Of a DNA stretch of 64,000 nucleotides, positions 1-7,931 are shown in pieces. The DNA is taken from positions 1 to 64,000 of the forward strand of contig NZ_AQXB01000002.1 of assembly GCF_000375365.1 (NCBI RefSeq). The letters are read 5' to 3'. Each line of letters starts with the position of its first letter. Positions within the stretch are counted from its first letter, which is position 1. The notes under the pieces are model-generated. The model was not told where the DNA came from. It was given only the letters and a program-made list of their open reading frames with translations, and did no database searches. Made by a program: the position numbers and the translations under genes. Source of the stretch: Corynebacterium mastitidis DSM 44356. Lineage in GTDB: Bacteria; Actinomycetota; Actinomycetes; Mycobacteriales; Mycobacteriaceae.

Positions 1-57
1 CGTCTGCTGTGCAGTGTCTGGCATGACACGCCCCCTGGTTTGGGTGGGGTTGTGGTT

Positions 58-179
58 GTGTTGGTGGTTGATGGTGGTGGGGAAACGCCCGGTCCCTTTT
101 CGAACCCGGTAGCTAAGCCCATTTCATGCTGATGGTACTGCACTCGTTGGGGTGTGGGAGAGTAGGTTGCCGCCAACAC
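58..179 (+). rRNA. rrf: 5S ribosomal RNA
   Basis: The conserved core of bacterial 5S rRNA is readable (gggaaacgcccggtccc, then cgaacccggtagctaag, ggtactgcactcg and gtgggagagtagg). The two ends pair as gtgttggt with gccaacac, which closes helix I and sets the ends to within a few bases. Bases 1-57 are 23S-5S spacer; the 23S gene would lie to the left, outside the window. This is therefore the 3' end of an rRNA operon read rightward. Confidence 0.95.
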
Positions 180-199
180 TAAAACTTCATCAAAAGGGT

Positions 200-243
200 G
201 GGGTAGGGAAACTCGTGATGGTTTCCCTACCCCCCTTTTTTTG
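200..243 (+). terminator. rRNA operon terminator
   Basis: A 13-base stem (ggggtagggaaac at 200-212, pairing with gtttccctacccc at 221-233) with an 8-base loop is followed by a run of T. It lies 20 bases past the 5S gene and is a textbook intrinsic terminator for the rRNA operon. Confidence 0.93.
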
Positions 244-312
244 TGTGTATAGGTGTGTGCGCGTGCCGGAGGCGCACACCAAGCAAGGGGCAGCAGGGAA
301 ACCCCAGCCCCG

Positions 313-1251
313 CTAAACCCGGAACACCCGCTCCTGCCCACTGAGCGGATCGGTAAAGGAAAGCTCCACGGCGCGCAGCCGTAGCGGTCGGTCGAAGTCC
401 TCCGGCCCGGGGTCCACCGCGGGGTACAGGGGGTCGCCCTCGATGGGAACGCCGGCCTGGGCCATGTGCACGCGCAGTTGATGGGTCTTTCCCGTGTGCG
501 GCCGCAGCACATACACCCCCCGGTCTCCCTGGGGCAGGGGGCGAATACTCAGCACGGTGGTGTGTGCGTTGGGCTCCCTGTCCGGCCATACCCTGGCCTG
601 GAGGTCGCCGGGCGTCTTGGTCATGTGGGAGGCCCACCGCAGCCCGGAGGTGGCGCAGAGGTGGGCCAGGTGGGCGTCGTAACGCGCCACGGCCTCGTAG
701 GTCTTGGCCACCCGCCGGGCGGCAAAGAGTTCCTGATAGGCCCCGCGTACCTCGGGGCGCTTGGTGAGCAGGAGCAGGCCGGAGGTGAGCCGGTCCAGGC
801 GGTGCGCAGGTGTGAGGTCGTTGTTGCCGGTGTTGCGGCGTAGCCGCACGGTGGCGGTCTCGGTGATGTGCTCGCCGCGTGGCATGGTGGCCAGGAACGG
901 GGGCTTGTCCACGACCAGTAGGGAGTCGTCCTCGTGGACGATTCTCACCTGGTGGGGCACCGGGGTTTCCGGGGCGGGGGTGCGGTAGAACCACACGTCA
1001 GCTCCGGGGCGGAGGACGTCCTCGGGGGCGAGGGGCGTGGCGTCGCGCAGCCGGACCTCGCCCTCGTCGAAGCGCCGCAGGATCGCCTGGGCGTCGTCCT
1101 GCGGGTGGCGGTGGCGCTGGGAGCCGATGAGGTGGCTGAGGAACTCGAGCGCCGTGAGGCGGGTGCCCTCGGGGACGCGGGCGCGGGAGGGGTTGAGCCC
1201 ATCCCGGATGGGGAGGGGCGGGGGTGTCCGGCGTCGTCGAATAGCAGCCAT
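313..1251 (-). CDS. RluA-family 23S rRNA/tRNA pseudouridine synthase
   Basis: A 312-residue enzyme expected to isomerise uridine to pseudouridine in rRNA or tRNA. The RluA signature HRLDRLTSGLLLL is present with its catalytic Asp. The C-terminal part has the usual GKTHQLRVHM segment, and an N-terminal stretch looks like a degenerate S4-type region. The open frame runs far upstream through the divergent stress-protein gene, so I cut it at the ATG at 1251. A TACAGT box (1258-1263) lies 6 bases before that ATG, as expected for a leaderless transcript. The exact target uridine cannot be read from the sequence. It is divergent from the universal stress protein gene. Confidence 0.88.
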   Translation of the reverse strand: MAAIRRRRTPPPLPIRDGLNPSRARVPEGTRLTALEFLSHLIGSQRHRHPQDDAQAILRRFDEGEVRLRDATPLAPEDVLRPGADVWFYRTPAPETPVPHQVRIVHEDDSLLVVDKPPFLATMPRGEHITETATVRLRRNTGNNDLTPAHRLDRLTSGLLLLTKRPEVRGAYQELFAARRVAKTYEAVARYDAHLAHLCATSGLRWASHMTKTPGDLQARVWPDREPNAHTTVLSIRPLPQGDRGVYVLRPHTGKTHQLRVHMAQAGVPIEGDPLYPAVDPGPEDFDRPLRLRAVELSFTDPLSGQERVFRV

Positions 1252-1311
1252 GAGGCCACTGTAGAGGGGTAGGATGAGGGGTGTTGAGTCCAGTTGAGGA
1301 AAGGGGACGCG

Positions 1312-2205
1312 ATGAGCGCTGAAGGAATCATCGTCGTTGCGGTTGATGGCTCGGAGGCCTCGAAGGTGGCGGTTCGGTGGGCCGCCAATACCGCCCAGAA
1401 ACGCGGCATACCGCTGCGGCTGGCGTCGAGCTACACCATGCCGCAGTATCTCTACGCGGAGGGCATGGTGCCCCCGCAGGAGCTTTTCGACGACCTCCAG
1501 AACGAGGCGATGGAGAAGATCGACGAGGCCCGCGGCATCGCCCACGAGGTCGCCCCGGAGATCAAGATCGGTCACACCATCGCGGAGGGCTCGCCCATCG
1601 ACATGCTCCTGGAGATGTCCAAGGACGTGACCATGATCGTGATGGGCTCGCGCGGCCTGGGCGGCCTCTCCGGCATGGTGATGGGGTCGGTCTCGGCGGC
1701 GGTGGTATCGCACGCCTCCTGCCCCGTGGTGGTCGTGCGCGCGGATAACCCGGTGGACGAGAACACCAAGTACGGCCCCGTGGTGATCGGCGTGGACGGC
1801 TCCGAGGTCTCCCAGCGGGCCACGGAGTACGCCTTCGCGGAGGCCGACGCCCGCGACGCCGAGCTGGTGGCGGTGCACACCTGGATGGACATGCAGGTGC
1901 AGGCCTCGCTGGCGGGCCTCTCCGCGGCGCAGCAGCAGTGGGAGGAGGTGGAGGCGGAGCAGCGCGAGCTGCTGGATTCCCGCCTGGCGCCCTTCATGGA
2001 GCGCTACCCGAACGTGGAGGTGAGCAAGGTCATCACCAGGGACCGCCCGGTGCGCGCGCTGGTGGACGCCGCGGAGAAGGCACAGCTCTTGGTGGTAGGC
2101 TCGCATGGACGCGGTGGTTTCAAGGGCATGCTCCTGGGTTCCACCTCGCGTGCTTTGTTGCAATCCGCGCCGTGCCCCATGATGGTCGTGCGGCCGGATA
2201 AGTAG
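1312..2205 (+). CDS. Universal stress protein, two UspA domains
   Basis: A 297-residue cytoplasmic protein made of two tandem UspA domains (about residues 5-145 and 155-297). Each domain begins with a VVAVDGSE or VIGVDGSE strand and carries an ATP-loop motif, GSRGLGG in the first and GSHGRGG in the second, so ATP binding is likely. The start is the ATG at 1312, preceded by gaggaaagg; an upstream TTG at 1294 lies before that ribosome site and was rejected. It is followed 17 bases later by a GlsB-type membrane protein gene. In C. glutamicum a uspA gene also sits near mcbR (known synteny, from memory). Confidence 0.92.
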   Translation: MSAEGIIVVAVDGSEASKVAVRWAANTAQKRGIPLRLASSYTMPQYLYAEGMVPPQELFDDLQNEAMEKIDEARGIAHEVAPEIKIGHTIAEGSPIDMLLEMSKDVTMIVMGSRGLGGLSGMVMGSVSAAVVSHASCPVVVVRADNPVDENTKYGPVVIGVDGSEVSQRATEYAFAEADARDAELVAVHTWMDMQVQASLAGLSAAQQQWEEVEAEQRELLDSRLAPFMERYPNVEVSKVITRDRPVRALVDAAEKAQLLVVGSHGRGGFKGMLLGSTSRALLQSAPCPMMVVRPDK

Positions 2206-2222
2206 ACATAAGGAGTGTCAAT

Positions 2223-2483
2223 ATGAGTCTGAGCTTGGGCTTTTTAGGCTGGATCATCATCGGTGGCCTGGCTGGCTGGATCGCCTCCAAGATCAAGGGC
2301 ACCGACGAGCAGCAGGGCCTGGTCCTGAACGTCCTGGTGGGCGTGGCCGGCGGCCTCATCGGCGGGTTCCTCCTGGACCTCATCGGCGTGGACGTGGCCG
2401 GGGGTGGGAAGATCTTCAGCTTCCTCACCTGCCTGCTGGGTTCGGTGATCCTGCTGACGATCGTGAACAAGATTCGTCGCTAG
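2223..2483 (+). CDS. GlsB/YeaQ/YmgE-family small membrane protein
   Basis: An 86-residue membrane protein with three hydrophobic segments (about residues 5-23, 35-55 and 63-82). It has the glycine-rich pattern of the transglycosylase-associated/GlsB family: GWIIIGGLAGWIASKIKG near the N terminus and GVAGGLIGGFLLD in the middle. Members are general stress or envelope-stress proteins of unknown activity. An aaggag ribosome site lies before the ATG. It probably shares a transcript with the stress protein upstream. Confidence 0.87.
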   Translation: MSLSLGFLGWIIIGGLAGWIASKIKGTDEQQGLVLNVLVGVAGGLIGGFLLDLIGVDVAGGGKIFSFLTCLLGSVILLTIVNKIRR

Positions 2484-2505
2484 CCCGGCAACCGGGCGGC
2501 ATCAT

Positions 2506-2552
2506 GCCCGGCCCCTCGTGTGGAAAGCAGCACAGGGGCCGGGCCTCGTTCG
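2506..2552 (+). terminator. Stem-loop after the usp-glsB pair
   Basis: An 11-base stem (gcccggcccct at 2506-2516, pairing with aggggccgggc at 2534-2544) is followed by ctcgtt. It lacks a long T run, so it is a weaker intrinsic terminator than others in this window. Confidence 0.6.
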
Positions 2553-2558
2553 TCTCAA

Positions 2559-2578
2559 CGGACAGATTTGTCTATTAT
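2559..2578 (+). promoter_or_regulatory. mcbR promoter with McbR-type operator
   Basis: CGGAC-agattt-GTCTA at 2559-2574 fits the known McbR consensus TAGAC-N6-GTCTA, with one half-site perfect and the other matching its GAC core. It touches a TATTAT -10 box at 2573-2578, about 45 bases before the mcbR start. Binding there would block RNA polymerase, so negative autoregulation is likely. Confidence 0.72.
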
Positions 2579-2624
2579 GTGGGGGTAAGCAACCCCCGTT
2601 GCCCGCAGGAAGGATAGGAGATTA

Positions 2625-3260
2625 GTGGCCACCACCAAGGGGCGAAAACCGGCGTCAGGTACCTCGCGGCGGCGCAGCCGTCCGAGCCCGAGGGAGCGGC
2701 TGCTGACCTCGGCGACCAACCTCTTTACCACGGAGGGCGTGCGGGTCATCGGCATCGATCGCATCCTGCGCGAGGCCGACGTGGCCAAGGCCTCCCTGTA
2801 CTCGCTCTTCGGCTCCAAGGACGCGCTCGTGGTGGCCTACGTGGAGCAGCTCGACGCCGAGTGGCGTAAGGCGTGGCGGCAGCGCACCCAGGAGATGACG
2901 GAACCGGACGCCAAGATCCTCGCCTTCTTTGACCAATACATTGAGCAGATGCCGGGGGAGAACTACCGGGGATCGCACTTTCTCAACGCCGTGTGCGAGT
3001 ACCCCAAGCCGGAGACGGAGGCGGAGCACAACATCATCCGCGCGGTGATGAAGCACCGCCGCTGGTGCCAGGACACCCTGACTCAGCTCCTCACGGAGCG
3101 CAACGGCTACCCCAGCGCCACCCAGGCCGGGCACCTGCTCATCTTCCTCGACGGCGGGGTGGCGGGCTCGCGGGTCTCGCGGACGGTCGAGCCCTTGGAG
3201 GCGGCCCGCACGCTGGCCCGCCAGATGCTGGCGGAACCCCCGGCGGATTACTCGATTTAG
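2625..3260 (+). CDS. mcbR: TetR-family regulator of methionine/cysteine genes, McbR
   Basis: A 211-residue TetR-type repressor. The N-terminal helix-turn-helix covers about residues 25-70 (ATNLFTTEGVRVIGIDRIL, then EADVAKASLYSLFGSKDAL), and the C-terminal domain ends in APPADYSI-like residues (EPPADYSI). As I remember it, the C. glutamicum McbR sequence is very close, especially the helix-turn-helix and the last eight residues. McbR represses methionine and cysteine biosynthesis and is released by S-adenosylhomocysteine (family knowledge). The GTG start at 2625 follows ggaaggataggag. An operator of the right form lies in its own promoter. It sits between stress genes and hrrSA, as in C. glutamicum. 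Confidence 0.86.
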   Translation: MATTKGRKPASGTSRRRSRPSPRERLLTSATNLFTTEGVRVIGIDRILREADVAKASLYSLFGSKDALVVAYVEQLDAEWRKAWRQRTQEMTEPDAKILAFFDQYIEQMPGENYRGSHFLNAVCEYPKPETEAEHNIIRAVMKHRRWCQDTLTQLLTERNGYPSATQAGHLLIFLDGGVAGSRVSRTVEPLEAARTLARQMLAEPPADYSI

Positions 3261-3310
3261 GGGCTGCGTTCGTTGTCTGGGCCGGGTTTGGGCCACTAGA
3301 CCGCACCGTC

Positions 3311-3345
3311 TGCTCCCCTGCCGTGCTCGGGCCCCAGGGGGAGCA
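3311..3345. terminator. Stem-loop between convergent genes
   Basis: An 8-base inverted repeat (tgctcccc at 3311-3318 with ggggagca at 3338-3345) lies between the convergent mcbR and yidC-type genes. There is no T run on either side, so termination is only inferred. Confidence 0.4.
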
Positions 3346-3374
3346 AGTTGTGAGGGACTCACTGGGTAGAACCC

Positions 3375-4655
3375 CTACTCCCCTCGGCGGTGCCGCCCCC
3401 CGCTGCCGCGCCGCTCCGTGGGCACCTCCACCCGCATGCGGCCCGCCCACTCGCGGTCGAGGGAGTGCCGCTCGTCGCGCTGCCCCGCGGGCGACGCGGC
3501 CGGGACGGCGCCCGCCGCCGTGGCCCCACCCGGGGCTGCCTGCCCGCCGCCCTTGGCGGCCCTCTTCGCGGCCTTGGCCTCGGCGATAATGCCGCGCCGG
3601 GTCTCCTTCTTCGCGCGGGCGATGTCCTTGCGGTGCTTTTTCTCCGAGGCGCGCTGCACGCGCCGCAGCTCGGCCTTCTCCACGGCGCGTTTCCGGTGTT
3701 CGGAGGAGCCCACGCCCTTGAGCCGCAGCGCCCAGATCTCCCGGCTCTGGGCGCGCTCGCGGTTCCGGATGGCGTGGTGCTCCTCGCGCTGCCGGTGGAA
3801 GTACGCGCGGTGATCGGCCTCCAGCGGAAGGCGGCGGCGCAGCAGGAGGTGGATGAGGGCGTTTTGGCTCAGCGTCCAGAGGTTGTTGCCAAACCAGTAG
3901 ACGATGATGGCCACGGGCAGGGGGCCGAGGAGCCCGGCGGTGACCAGCATGATGGGGATCCAGACGGCCAGCAGCAGGGTGACCTTGTAGATGTTGATCG
4001 CCAGGTCGGAGGCGTAGTTGAGGGACTGGCGGCTCCGGTGTAGGGAGAGCGCCATGTTGAGCACCGTAAAGACCACGGCCAGGAGGAGGAAGGGCAGGAT
4101 GAGCCCGGTGACCTCGGAGCGGGTGGTTCCCAGCTCGGCCAGGCGCTCCGCGGGCATGGCGCGGTAGGCGGGCAGCGGTACCCCGAGGAACGTGGTGTCG
4201 AGGAAGGAACTCACGTCCTGGGCGCTCAGGAAGCCGATGCGGTGGTGTTGCGCGTCGAGCCCCTCGGCGGGCCGGGCGATGCGCAGCAGGAGGCGGTAGA
4301 GGCCGATGAAGGCGGCGAGCTGGATCAGCGGGGGGATGCACCCGGCGGCGGGCTTGTACTGAAAGCGCTTGCGCAGTCGGCTGGTCAGGGCCATCTCCTC
4401 GAGCATGCCCCGGCGGTCGGTGCGCTCGGCGTAGGCGCGGCGCACGGCGTCGAGATGCGGGCGCATGAGCACGGATATGCGGGCCGCCCGGTACTGCATC
4501 CAGGCGAAGGGGGCGATGAGGGCGCGCACCGCCACGATGAGGCCCACGAGGCTCAAGAGCCAGGCGTGATGCTCGTTGATTCCCAGCAGAGAATGGAAGA
4601 ATAGGTGCCACATCTTCATGACCCCCGAGATGGGGAGGACAAAGAGGTTGAGCAC
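3375..4655 (-). CDS. YidC/Oxa1-type membrane protein insertase, second paralogue type
   Basis: A 426-residue inner-membrane protein of the YidC/Oxa1 family, which inserts proteins into the membrane. An N-terminal segment is followed by a cytoplasmic hairpin (about residues 60-100, RPHLDAVRRAYAERTDRRG), the family segment CIPPLIQLAAFIGLYRLL, and further membrane helices up to about residue 285, ending at VYWFGNNLWTLSQN. The last 140 residues form a long basic tail rich in K, R, A and E. The GTG start at 4655 follows aaagg. It is not next to rnpA-rpmH, so it is probably the extra paralogue rather than the essential copy. It is divergent from hrrS. Confidence 0.85.
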   Translation of the reverse strand: MLNLFVLPISGVMKMWHLFFHSLLGINEHHAWLLSLVGLIVAVRALIAPFAWMQYRAARISVLMRPHLDAVRRAYAERTDRRGMLEEMALTSRLRKRFQYKPAAGCIPPLIQLAAFIGLYRLLLRIARPAEGLDAQHHRIGFLSAQDVSSFLDTTFLGVPLPAYRAMPAERLAELGTTRSEVTGLILPFLLLAVVFTVLNMALSLHRSRQSLNYASDLAINIYKVTLLLAVWIPIMLVTAGLLGPLPVAIIVYWFGNNLWTLSQNALIHLLLRRRLPLEADHRAYFHRQREEHHAIRNRERAQSREIWALRLKGVGSSEHRKRAVEKAELRRVQRASEKKHRKDIARAKKETRRGIIAEAKAAKRAAKGGGQAAPGGATAAGAVPAASPAGQRDERHSLDREWAGRMRVEVPTERRGSGGRHRRGE

Positions 4656-4702
4656 GTCCGCCGCCTTTCTTTATGCCTTATGCGCCTCGCGGGGCACATG
4701 CC

Positions 4703-4735
4703 TTGACGCTGGGAAACTGCTGCTAAGCGTACCGT
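4703..4735 (+). promoter_or_regulatory. Likely leaderless promoter of the sensor kinase gene
   Basis: A TACCGT box at 4730-4735 ends 7 bases before the ATG at 4743, so the transcript would begin at or next to the start codon. A TTGACG element lies at 4703-4708, which gives a rather long spacer. Confidence 0.5.
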
Positions 4736-4742
4736 GTGGAGT

Positions 4743-5954
4743 ATGACAACGGTGGAACGCCCGGAGCGCCCGGGGGAAAATAGCCTGACCAATGGCGTTC
4801 ATGTATTGACCTCTGTACTGCTCATCGTCACGGTCAGCGCCTCGGTGCAGTTGGAGCTGCGGATGGCCGCCGTCAACGTGATTATCTGCGCGCTTTTTGC
4901 CTTTCTGTACTTCTTCGGCTCGGACCTGTGGGAGGGCTGGCCCCTGGTGGCGCGGCTGACGTGGCTGCTGGGCCTGTCCGGGCTGTGGGTGCTCATGCTG
5001 CCGCTGGCGGACGTCGGCGTGTACCTCCTGCTCTCCCTGTTCTTCCTGTATCTGAGGGTGCTGGACGATTATCGCGGCGTGGTGGCCGTGGTGGTGGCCA
5101 CGGTGATCTCCATCGGGGCGCAGATCCCCAAGGGGCTCACGGTGGGGGCGGTCATGGGGCCCACGGTCTCCGCCCTGGTGGTGGTGGCCATCTACTACGC
5201 GTTCCGCACGCTGTGGCAGGTGAGCGCGGAGCGCCAGGAGCTGATCGAGCAGCTCATGGACACCCGCACGCAGCTGGCCGCCTCGGAGCACGCGGCGGGC
5301 ATGGCGGCGGAGCGCCAGCGCATCGCGCACGAGATCCATGACACGGTGGCCCAGGGCCTGTCCAGCATTCAGATGCTCCTGCACGCCGCCGAGCGCGATC
5401 TGGGAAAGACCGGGCTGAGCGAGGAGGAGTCCGCGCCGGTGCGCACGCGGATCGACCAGGCGCGGCGGAGCGCCTCGGAGAACCTCGCGGAGGCGCGGGC
5501 CATGATCGCGGCCCTGCAGCCGGCGGGGCTGTCCTCCACCTCCCTGGAGGCGGCGCTGCGCCGGGTGGCCACGAGCTTCGGCGCGAGCGCGGACATGAGC
5601 ATCGAGGTGGACATCGAGGGGGAGGTGTACGACCTGCCGATGAGGGTGGAGGCGGTGCTCCTGCGCGTGGCTCAGGGTGCGGTGGGCAACGCGGTGAAGC
5701 ACTCCGGGGCGCAACGCGCCCGGATCACCGTGACCTATGGGCAGGGGGAGGTGCGCCTGGACGTGGTGGATAACGGGCGCGGCTTCGATCCCCAGGCGGT
5801 GGCGCAGCGCCCGGCGGGGCTGGGGCACGTGGGGCTGGACGCCATGCGACGCCGCGCCGAGGAGATAGGCGGGCGGCTCACGGTGGAGTCCTCCCCGGGC
5901 GCGGGAACGGCGATGTCGGCGGCTATTCCGGTGGAAAGCGGCATACTAGAATGA
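4743..5954 (+). CDS. hrrS: Sensor histidine kinase, HrrS/ChrS-like
   Basis: A 403-residue NarL-type sensor kinase. Five to six membrane helices (about residues 18-150) form the sensor, followed by a HisKA_3 dimerisation domain with RQRIAHEIHDTVAQGL (phospho-His near residue 198) and an HATPase domain with GNAVKHSGA and DNGRGFDP. In corynebacteria the close relatives HrrS and ChrS sense heme. The adjacent mcbR and the tight link to an HrrA-like regulator favour HrrS; ChrS normally sits by hrtBA, which is not seen here. I chose the ATG at 4743 because of the TACCGT box 7 bases before it; a GTG at 4734 overlaps that box. Confidence 0.82.
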   Translation: MTTVERPERPGENSLTNGVHVLTSVLLIVTVSASVQLELRMAAVNVIICALFAFLYFFGSDLWEGWPLVARLTWLLGLSGLWVLMLPLADVGVYLLLSLFFLYLRVLDDYRGVVAVVVATVISIGAQIPKGLTVGAVMGPTVSALVVVAIYYAFRTLWQVSAERQELIEQLMDTRTQLAASEHAAGMAAERQRIAHEIHDTVAQGLSSIQMLLHAAERDLGKTGLSEEESAPVRTRIDQARRSASENLAEARAMIAALQPAGLSSTSLEAALRRVATSFGASADMSIEVDIEGEVYDLPMRVEAVLLRVAQGAVGNAVKHSGAQRARITVTYGQGEVRLDVVDNGRGFDPQAVAQRPAGLGHVGLDAMRRRAEEIGGRLTVESSPGAGTAMSAAIPVESGILE

Positions 5955-5984
5955 AAACCCAGCGCGGAAGGGAATGAGGGATAG

Positions 5985-6635
5985 ATGGGACGCTCGACGA
6001 TTAGGGTTCTCCTTGCCGACGATCACCAAATCGTGCGCATGGGGCTGCGCGCCATCCTCGACGGCGCGGAGGACATCGAGGTGATCGGCGAGGTGGCCAC
6101 GGCGGACGCCGCCATTTCCGCAGCCTACGCCGGGGGAATAGACGTGATCCTCATGGACCTGCGCTTTGGCCCTGGGGTGGAGGGGGCCAAGGTCACCACG
6201 GGGGCGGAGGCCACGCGCGCGATCAAGCAGGCGATGGCCCGCCCGCCCAGGGTCTTGGTGGTGACCAATTACGATACCGACGCGGATATTCTCGGGGCGA
6301 TTGAGGCGGGCGCCGTGGGGTATTTGCTCAAGGACGCCCCGCCCGCGGAATTGCTGGCGGCGGTGCGGTCTGCGGCGGAGGGGGATTCCGCGCTTTCCCC
6401 CGTGGTGGCGGATCGCCTGATGACGCGCGTGCGCACCCCGCGCACCTCTTTGACGCCCCGCGAGTTGGAGGTATTGGGGCTGGTGGCGGACGGCTGTTCC
6501 AACCGGGAAATAGGGCAGCAGCTTATGCTTTCTGAGGCCACGGTGAAGTCCCACCTGGTGCACATTTACGACAAGCTCGGGGTACGTTCACGTACTTCTG
6601 CGGTGGCCTGCGCCCGGGAGCAGGGCGTTATTTAG
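5985..6635 (+). CDS. hrrA: LuxR/NarL-family response regulator, HrrA-like
   Basis: A 216-residue response regulator. The receiver domain has the acidic pair LADDHQ, the phospho-acceptor Asp in DVILMDLRF (near residue 54) and the conserved Lys in YLLKDAPP. A LuxR-type helix-turn-helix follows (TPRELEVLGLVADG, then SEATVKSHLVHIYDKL). Receivers with the RFGPGVEGAKVTTGAEAT insertion are typical of corynebacterial HrrA/ChrA, which control heme use and respiratory genes in response to heme. It lies 30 bases downstream of the kinase with a gaggga ribosome site, so the two form an operon. No heme-oxygenase or exporter gene is adjacent. Confidence 0.84.
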   Translation: MGRSTIRVLLADDHQIVRMGLRAILDGAEDIEVIGEVATADAAISAAYAGGIDVILMDLRFGPGVEGAKVTTGAEATRAIKQAMARPPRVLVVTNYDTDADILGAIEAGAVGYLLKDAPPAELLAAVRSAAEGDSALSPVVADRLMTRVRTPRTSLTPRELEVLGLVADGCSNREIGQQLMLSEATVKSHLVHIYDKLGVRSRTSAVACAREQGVI

Positions 6636-6642
6636 GGGAAAC

Positions 6643-6686
6643 AAAAGCCGGTTTTTGCCCCGGCGGGGTAAAAAACCGGCTTTTTG
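6643..6686. terminator. Bidirectional terminator between hrrA and lsr2
   Basis: A 14-base perfect stem (aaaagccggttttt at 6643-6656, pairing with aaaaaccggctttt at 6671-6684) has T runs on both strands. It should end both the rightward hrrA transcript and the leftward lsr2 transcript. Confidence 0.92.
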
Positions 6687-6695
6687 CGTAAAAAA

Positions 6696-7034
6696 TTAAC
6701 GGTGCGCCTGATTATAGGCCTCGATGACCTCGGAGGGGATCTTGCCGCGCAGGGCGATGTCCTTGCCCTGGTCAAGGGCCCACTGGCGGATCTCGCGGGC
6801 CTTGCTGTTGCGCGCCGCGCCGCTGTTGCGGCGCCCGCTGACCGGGGCGGCGTGCTTGCGCGCCACCGCGAGGTAGGGGCGGAACATCTCGCGGAACTTC
6901 TCGGCATTCTCGGCGGAAAGGTCGATGATGTAGTCCGTGCCGTCGAGGGCAAAGCGGACCACGTTCACCTCATGGGATTCCAGCGGAGTGCCGCTCAGAT
7001 CGTCAAAGTACTGGGTGATTTCCTTGCGTGCCAT
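6696..7034 (-). CDS. lsr2: Lsr2-type nucleoid-associated protein
   Basis: A 112-residue H-NS-like xenogeneic silencer. The N-terminal oligomerisation part contains FDDLSGTPL and VRFALDGTDYIIDLS. A flexible linker follows, then the C-terminal DNA-binding domain with the pattern KAREIRQWA...G..IALRGKIPSEVIEAY. The usual RGR AT-hook is LRGK here, so the minor-groove contact is slightly changed. Lsr2 binds AT-rich, often foreign DNA and represses it; the AT-richer block at 34.5-39.1 kb in this window is an obvious candidate target (inference). It lies tail-to-tail with hrrA. Confidence 0.93.
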   Translation of the reverse strand: MARKEITQYFDDLSGTPLESHEVNVVRFALDGTDYIIDLSAENAEKFREMFRPYLAVARKHAAPVSGRRNSGAARNSKAREIRQWALDQGKDIALRGKIPSEVIEAYNQAHR

Positions 7035-7210
7035 GGGATAACCCTTCTCGTGCTTGGCCAGAATAACCCAGAGTAGCTGCGCTCTTCCGGCCCATATTGT
7101 TCATGGTTGGTACTACTGTACATCGTATTGTGCGTAACTACTAGTTGCGAACCCAAGAACAAGAAGGAGTTATCTATCTACCCAGAAAGTACCGTGGTTA
7201 CCGTGCGGGA

Positions 7211-7846
7211 TTAGCGTTGTTTGATGCGTCCCTGAATTTCATTAGTCACCTGGTCAATATCGTGAGAGATGCTGGAGTGGGCGCGGCGGCGCTGCTCCTC
7301 CGTCATATATTCCGCGTTATCCACGGCGGCGGAAAGCTCTTCCAGCCGGTCCTCCACGTCGTGCACGAATCCAGAGGGCAAACCCGTACCTTCCAGGGAT
7401 TGCTTGATCCCGTGAATACGGGCCTTCAGGGGCGCGCCATAACCGGAGAACTGCGCCATCTGATCCGTGGTCACGCCGAGCTTCCGGGCGCGGGCGGAGT
7501 TCATCTGCTCGCGCAGCGCGGTAAGGCCCCGGTAGATCAGGGGCAGCGCGATGGGCGCGAGCAGCCGGGCGGCGCCCGTCCAGCGCTTGACGTTATCGGC
7601 GTTAAACTTCCCCGCCTGAATCTGCGCGAGCTTATTCTCCGCCATCTTGCGCTCGTGCTTGTGCTTGGCCTTCAGCCCCTTGTGCTCCGCCTTCAGCAGC
7701 CCCTTCTCCTGCTTGGCCAGGAGCTTCGCCTGGCGCTGCCGCGCCTTGGCCTGCGCCTTGACCTCGGCCTTGGCCTTCGTCTTGGCGGCCTTGATGTGTG
7801 CCTTGGAGCGGGCGCGCCGCTTGCTCAAGCTCTTCAGGATTCCCAT
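7211..7846 (-). CDS. DUF6474-type basic coiled-coil protein
   Basis: A 211-residue protein found in corynebacteria and relatives with no known function. Residues 1-75 are almost entirely Lys, Ala, Arg and Gln in a helical pattern (KAHIKAAKTKAKAEVKAQAK onwards), suggesting a long basic helix able to bind nucleic acid or acidic lipid. A short hydrophobic segment near residues 92-110 (ARLLAPIALPLIYRGL) could touch the membrane, and an acidic helical C-terminal region follows. The start at 7846 follows cggaag. Its neighbours are lsr2 and, divergently, the RecB-like nuclease. The family name is from memory. Confidence 0.75.
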   Translation of the reverse strand: MGILKSLSKRRARSKAHIKAAKTKAKAEVKAQAKARQRQAKLLAKQEKGLLKAEHKGLKAKHKHERKMAENKLAQIQAGKFNADNVKRWTGAARLLAPIALPLIYRGLTALREQMNSARARKLGVTTDQMAQFSGYGAPLKARIHGIKQSLEGTGLPSGFVHDVEDRLEELSAAVDNAEYMTEEQRRRAHSSISHDIDQVTNEIQGRIKQR

Positions 7847-7931
7847 TCTTCCGTGATCCTTCGCGGTCGTTGATGTTCACCTTTGCCGCCTCAACCTTAC
7901 CCGCGCGCATGCCCTATGCTCTTATTTCATT

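Noticed and set aside
1252-2163. Very long leftward frame through the universal stress protein gene
   Set aside because: It is a high-GC shadow frame; the real pseudouridine synthase begins at the ATG at 1251.
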